Shown piece by piece: positions 60,426-64,000 of a stretch of DNA of 64,000 nucleotides. The stretch is from Plantactinospora sp. BC1. Lineage in GTDB: Bacteria; Actinomycetota; Actinomycetes; Mycobacteriales; Micromonosporaceae. The position numbers and the translations under genes are program-made. The notes below the pieces were generated by a model. The model was not told the DNA's origin, made no database searches, and saw only the letters and a program-made list of their open reading frames with translations. Position 1 is the first letter of the stretch; every line of letters starts with the position of its first letter. The DNA lies in the NCBI RefSeq assembly GCF_003030345.1, contig NZ_CP028158.1, positions 4,712,001-4,776,000 on the forward strand, written 5' to 3'.

Positions 60426-60894
60426 ATGTACGCCAAGCAGTACGAGATCACCCTCCCCGCCGACTACGACATGCGGATCATCCGCAACCGGGTCGCCGAG
60501 TTCGGGCACCTGCTCGACGATCATCCGGGACTTCGGGCGGCCCGCCGTACAGCACTGGACCGGGCTGGCGACCGTGGCCGGGCCGGCTCGGGGCGCGGTG
60601 CCGAGGGCGGCCTCGCGCCGGCTGACCCCGCTGCCGGCCGACCCCGACGACGACGGCAGCGGGCTGGGGCTGACCCGCCGGATCGAGCGGGAGATCGCCG
60701 AGTTGACGGCCCTCGGCGGGCGGGACGGCGTACACACCGCCGCGCTCGCCCTCGACCCCCGGCACTGGCAACTGCTGCGCTTCGTGCTCTGGGCCGACAC
60801 CGTCGCCGAGGAGGAGGCGGCCACCGAGCGGTACGAGGTCCTGCACCTCTCCGCACCGGCCCTGTCCGGACTGCCCGACGGCCGCCCCTGGTAG
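60426..60894 (+). pseudogene. DUF4865 family gene with internal deletion and frameshift
   Basis: The first 32 codons (YAKQYEITLPADYDMRIIRN, then RVAEFGHLLDD) match the DUF4865 N-terminus. From about 60520 the family sequence resumes in another frame (IIRDFGRPAVQHWTGLATVA through to GLPDGRPW and a TAG at 60894). The middle that normally joins them, with the SPVNQYAPFYLW-type motif, is missing, about 40-50 codons. Translation in the original frame runs into Arg/Ala/Gly-rich nonsense. So the gene has lost an internal segment and its frame. The function of the family is unknown. Confidence 0.75.
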
Positions 60895-60959
60895 CGGACC
60901 AGCCAGTGGATCGGTCGTTACGCTTGCGTTTTTGGTGTTTGTTGCCGCATGCTGGAGTT

Positions 60960-61463
60960 GTGACTGTAGGTGGGGACGATCTTCTGACGACCGGGGAGGC
61001 GGCGGTGTTACTCGGGTCGTCCCGGCAGCATGTGGTCGACATGTGCGACCAAGGACTGTTGCCGTACGTCAGGGTGGGATCGCACCGTCGCCTACGCCGG
61101 AGCGACGTCGAAGCGGTTCTGCGGCCCGAGTTGACTCGCGATCAACTCAAGGCGCTGTGGCTGCACCGCGCGGTCGCGGGGCGTCTGGTCAGCGACCCCG
61201 ACGCAGTGTTGGCGAAGGCGGCGGCGAACCTCGAACGGCTACGCTCGGTACACCCGGACGGGATGGCGGCGAAGTGGCTCGAACGCTGGCGGGCAGTCCT
61301 CGACGCCGGGGTGGAGTCGGTCTTGACGGTCTTGACCTCCCGGCGCCCTGACGATGTCGAGTTGCGGCAGAACTCACCGTTCGCCGGGGTCCTGTCCGAG
61401 ACGGAGCGTCGAGCCGTGCTGGCGGCATTCGCGCAGAGATGGCGGAGCGACCGGGCGGCATGA
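60960..61463 (+). CDS. Excisionase-type helix-turn-helix protein (putative antitoxin)
   Basis: A 167-residue protein from the GTG at 60960. The N-terminal MerR/excisionase-like HTH reads LLTTGEAAVLLGSSRQHVVD followed by GLLPYVRVGSHRRLRRSDVE. The rest is helical and charged, ending before a stop that overlaps the next gene's ATG (ATGA). A/T-rich DNA just upstream (TTGCGT, 18 bp, CATGCT) is a plausible promoter whose -10 lies 6 bp before the start, indicating a leaderless mRNA. Codon use is less GC-biased than its neighbours, hinting at transfer. Pairing with a DUF6036 nucleotidyltransferase suggests an antitoxin-repressor. Confidence 0.8.
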   Translation: MTVGGDDLLTTGEAAVLLGSSRQHVVDMCDQGLLPYVRVGSHRRLRRSDVEAVLRPELTRDQLKALWLHRAVAGRLVSDPDAVLAKAAANLERLRSVHPDGMAAKWLERWRAVLDAGVESVLTVLTSRRPDDVELRQNSPFAGVLSETERRAVLAAFAQRWRSDRAA

Positions 61464-61999
61464 GGCGAGAGCATCTGGAACATGTCCTGCGTGCCGCCTC
61501 GCAAATCACTGGCGATCCTGAGGTGCTCGTCATCGGCAGTCAGTCCGTGCTGGGTGGGATCGCTGAGGACGTGCTTCCGCCGGAGGCGACCGCCTCAATC
61601 GAGGTAGACGTGGCCTTCTTCGACGACCCCGACGACCGGAAGGCGGATCAGGTTGACGGTGCGATCGGGGAACTCTCCGCCTTCCACGAGATGTACGGCT
61701 ACTACGCGCAGGGTGTGAGCGTTTCAACAGCGGTGTTGCCGACCGGGTGGCGCGACCGGCTCGTTGTGGTGGAGACTGCCAGCACGGCTCCGGGGCGGGG
61801 CTATCTGTTGGATCCACACGACTGCGTGGTGGCGAAGCTCGTTGCCGGCCGGGAGAAGGACTACGTGTTCGCGGCCGCGCTCATCCGACACCGCCTCGTC
61901 GAGCCGGCGGTGGTCGCCGCGCGGATCGAGACGGTAGACGTGCCGCTCGCCGTACGGCAGCGGCTCCGGGACTGGATTGCTTACCACCGCGACCGCTGA
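61460..61999 (+). CDS. DUF6036-type nucleotidyltransferase (putative toxin)
   Basis: A 179-residue protein from the ATG at 61460, overlapping the HTH gene by 4 bp. The minimal nucleotidyltransferase signature is EVLVIGSQSVLGGIAEDVLP followed by SIEVDVAFFDDPDD, giving the G-S and D/E-x-D metal-site pattern. DPHDCVVAKLVAGREKDYVF is the helical segment characteristic of AbiEii/DUF6036 proteins. The gene order, HTH first and nucleotidyltransferase second with overlapping codons, is like AbiE-type modules. A toxin role is inferred from family and context, not shown. Confidence 0.8.
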   Translation: MRREHLEHVLRAASQITGDPEVLVIGSQSVLGGIAEDVLPPEATASIEVDVAFFDDPDDRKADQVDGAIGELSAFHEMYGYYAQGVSVSTAVLPTGWRDRLVVVETASTAPGRGYLLDPHDCVVAKLVAGREKDYVFAAALIRHRLVEPAVVAARIETVDVPLAVRQRLRDWIAYHRDR

Positions 62000-62040
62000 G
62001 CGGCGCGAGCAGGCCGCCGTCCAACAGTGCTCAGGACCAG

Positions 62041-63603
62041 TCATCCGTCGGTGTCGCCGCCTCTGGCGCTTTGGCGGCGGGGGAGTCGGGTCAGCACGAG
62101 TCGGCGTAGCCGGGCGTCGGTGGCCCAGAGCAGCACCCCGGCGACCAGCCCGGCCGCCCCGCCCAGCACCAGCAGCTCGACCACCGGGCCGGCGTCCAGC
62201 CCGGTCCGGGCCACCGCCAGCGGCACCAGTGCGGCGGCCACCGCTGCCACGATCGCCGGCACCGTCGGGGCGAGGAAGGCCGCCAGCGACGCGTTCGCGG
62301 CCCGGCGCACCGTGACCCAGACCGCGAGGGCGGTCACCACGACCTGCATGCCGACCCCGGCCAGCGCCACCGCCGTCGCCTCGGCCACGTCGCCGTACCC
62401 GGTGAAGAGGGTGCCGACGGCGGCCAGGGTCGCCACCCCGAGTACGCCCCGGGTCCAGAGGATCGCGGCGAGCTTGCCCGGCTGGCCGATCGCCTGGAGC
62501 GCCGGACCGAGCAGCACCCCGTACACGTTGACGGCGCCGAAGAGGCAGAGCAGCCGGAGCGGCACCTCGGTGCCGGCCCACTGCGGACCCAGGAGCGTGA
62601 CCAGCGGATGCGCCACCGCCGCGAGTATGCCGAGCACCGGCAGCCCGGCCAGCGCGCCGAGGTGCTGGAGTTGGTTGAGCTGCGCGGCCAGCGCCGCCCG
62701 GTCCCGCTGCAACCGGGACAGCGACGGCAGCGCCACCTGCTGGAGCGACCGGACCGTCACGTCGACCAGCATGTCCGGCAGCCGGGCCGCCAGCCGGTAG
62801 ACCCCGGTCGCCACCGGTCCGAAGAAGAGGCCGGTGAAGAGGATGTCGGCCTTGGAGCTGAGCATCAGCCCCAGCCCGGCGTTGGCCGAGTGCGCGGAGA
62901 AGACCAGCAGGTCCCGGATGCCGGCCAGCCGGGGCCGACGGCTCGGCCGCCACGGGCAGACCCACCAGAGCACCACCAGGCCGACCGCCGCGTTCACCAA
63001 CTGCTGCGCCACCAGGGCCCAGATGCCCGCCCCGGCCAGCGCCAGCACCACCCCGACGGCTCCGCTGAGCAGCGAGGCGAGCAGGGTACGGATGGCGACC
63101 GCCCGGAACCGCAGCTCCCGGCGCAGCACCGCCTCGGGCACGATCGACAGCCCCTGCAACAGCACCAGCGGGGATAGCGCGACGCAGATGGCGGTCAGCT
63201 CGGGCGCCCGGTTGGCCATCGCCCACAGTGGGCTCGCGGCGGCGGTGAGCCCACCGATCACCACCCCGGCCAGCACCAGCACCACGAAGGCGCCGTCCAG
63301 ATGCTCCGGGGTGAGCCTGTCCCGCTGCACGATCGCGGAGACCAGCCCCTGCTGGATCAGCGTCTGCGCCACCGTGATGAAGACGGTGGCCATCGCCACC
63401 AGGCCGAACTCGCTCGGGCCGAGCAGCCGGGCCAGCAGAAAGGTGACCAGGATCGACGAGCCGATCCGGCCGGCGGTGAGCACGTACGACCAGCCGATCG
63501 CCGAGCGCAGCCGGCCGCCACCTTCCGACGGGGAGGACGTGGGGTCGGCGAGCGGGGTACCGGCCGGGTCCGGAGCCGTCCGGGCGGGCTGGACCGGGGC
63601 CAC
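62041..63603 (-). CDS. Wzx-like polysaccharide flippase (MOP superfamily)
   Basis: A 520-residue protein from the GTG at 63603, one base after the stop of the upstream gene; an in-frame start eight codons earlier would overlap it. About fourteen predicted helices. The N-terminal SAIGWSYVLTAGRIGSSILV and LLARLLGPSEFGLVAMATVF and the central VFSAHSANAGLGLMLSSKAD (YFGTGKYADILLIG-type) patterns are those of RfbX/polysaccharide biosynthesis transporters. It should move lipid-linked repeat units across the membrane for the Wzy-like polymerase encoded at 49-50 kb. The N-terminal 25 residues are Pro/Ala-rich and cytoplasmic. Confidence 0.88.
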   Translation of the reverse strand: MAPVQPARTAPDPAGTPLADPTSSPSEGGGRLRSAIGWSYVLTAGRIGSSILVTFLLARLLGPSEFGLVAMATVFITVAQTLIQQGLVSAIVQRDRLTPEHLDGAFVVLVLAGVVIGGLTAAASPLWAMANRAPELTAICVALSPLVLLQGLSIVPEAVLRRELRFRAVAIRTLLASLLSGAVGVVLALAGAGIWALVAQQLVNAAVGLVVLWWVCPWRPSRRPRLAGIRDLLVFSAHSANAGLGLMLSSKADILFTGLFFGPVATGVYRLAARLPDMLVDVTVRSLQQVALPSLSRLQRDRAALAAQLNQLQHLGALAGLPVLGILAAVAHPLVTLLGPQWAGTEVPLRLLCLFGAVNVYGVLLGPALQAIGQPGKLAAILWTRGVLGVATLAAVGTLFTGYGDVAEATAVALAGVGMQVVVTALAVWVTVRRAANASLAAFLAPTVPAIVAAVAAALVPLAVARTGLDAGPVVELLVLGGAAGLVAGVLLWATDARLRRLVLTRLPRRQSARGGDTDG

Positions 63604-63604
63604 C

Positions 63605-64000
63605 CTAGGCGCTTCCCTTCGCCGCACTGGCCCGCCGCCGGATCAGCCGGCCCAGCCAGACCGGGGCCCGGCGGCGCAGCCGGCCGAGCCGGACCCGGAC
63701 CCGGCGGGCCCACCAGATGGCCAGGAACGCCACCGCCGAACTGAGCCGGGTGCCGAGCGGCTCGGAACCGGTGGAGAGCGTCCGCAGCGTCTCGGCGAGC
63801 ATCCGCAACCTCGGCGCCCGGACCCGCTTGCCGCTCTGCGCGAACCAGGCCAGCGCCGAGGCCGGGGTGGCGTCCTTGGCCTGCCGGGTCGAGGCGCCGT
63901 GCATCCGGCGCAGGAAGAGCGGCTCGGCCACCTCGTGGATCTCGCCGAGCCGGGCCACCTCGGCGATCAGCGTGTAGTCGGAGGAGAGGAACGGGCGGAT
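63605..64000 (-). CDS. Glycosyltransferase family 2, C-terminal part (continues beyond window)
   Basis: The last 131 codons of a gene whose 5' end is outside the window. The visible residues begin IRPFLSSDYTLIAEVARLGE and continue IHEVAEPLFLRRMHGASTRQ, the end of a GT-A catalytic domain (the SSDY segment is the usual E/D-D-Y catalytic position). A basic, Arg-rich tail and one short hydrophobic stretch (SAVAFLAIWW) follow. The stop is one base before the flippase GTG, so the two are coupled. Confidence 0.75.
   Translation of the reverse strand: MRPFLSSDYTLIAEVARLGEIHEVAEPLFLRRMHGASTRQAKDATPASALAWFAQSGKRVRAPRLRMLAETLRTLSTGSEPLGTRLSSAVAFLAIWWARRVRVRLGRLRRRAPVWLGRLIRRRASAAKGSA

Noticed and set aside
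60139-60894. A 251-codon frame joining the end of the kinase region to the DUF4865 tail
   Set aside because: Its first half is an out-of-frame reading of the kinase gene; only the last 125 codons are family sequence, which supports a frameshifted pseudogene instead.

Overview
The window is high-GC, actinomycete-type chromosomal DNA with many GTG starts, AGGAGG ribosome sites and dense short-spaced genes. Gene content fits the family Micromonosporaceae best: separate atpF and atpH, a DUF2550 gene after atpC, NucS instead of MutS/MutL, and a MurA with Asp in place of the active-site Cys. The genus cannot be fixed from sequence alone. No rRNA, tRNA, CRISPR array, insertion sequence or phage was seen.

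Region 1 (1-15.3 kb) is housekeeping. It holds a class A penicillin-binding protein, glyA, and the F1Fo ATP synthase genes in the order atpI-like, atpZ, B, E, F, H, A, G, D. A strong hairpin terminator follows atpD. Two tandem LytR-CpsA-Psr (LCP) genes then separate atpD from atpC, which is short and has its own promoter and leader hairpin. A DUF2550 gene follows.

Region 2 (15.3-37.3 kb) is a mosaic of short transcription units: a methyltransferase, a NarL-type two-component pair, DedA, a VOC protein, cobalamin adenosyltransferase divergent from murA, a MarR regulator divergent from an FMN reductase with two matching operators, a 3-hydroxybutyryl-CoA dehydrogenase, a DrrAB-type ABC exporter, a polysaccharide deacetylase, DUF4126, nucS, a winged-helix protein, an aldehyde dehydrogenase, an FHA protein, a hydrolase, and a fused double 3-hydroxyacyl-CoA dehydrogenase. 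Inside it, at 29.2-31.3 kb, is an unusual three-gene operon: a 15-cysteine double-psi beta-barrel protein, a Tat-exported beta protein and a MauE-like redox membrane protein.

Region 3 (37.3-44.8 kb) is a tandem array of six intact secreted FG-GAP/VCBS paralogues plus one remnant, all on the minus strand. Three leaders in the array share an upstream motif.

Region 4 (45-64 kb) is a surface polysaccharide locus. On the minus strand it has a GT4, a Wzz-like protein, a Wzy-like polymerase and three GT2 enzymes, and further along a Wzx-like flippase and another GT2 that leaves the window. Between these two blocks, on the plus strand, sit two large tandem secreted sugar-dehydrogenase/PKD proteins, an intergenic inverted-repeat element, a nucleoside-kinase-like gene, a DUF4865 pseudogene, and a two-gene HTH/nucleotidyltransferase module that resembles a toxin-antitoxin pair.

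Across the window, short tandem duplications recur at gene 3' ends, often spanning the stop codon, and many genes look leaderless, with a -10 box 6-8 nt before the start codon.
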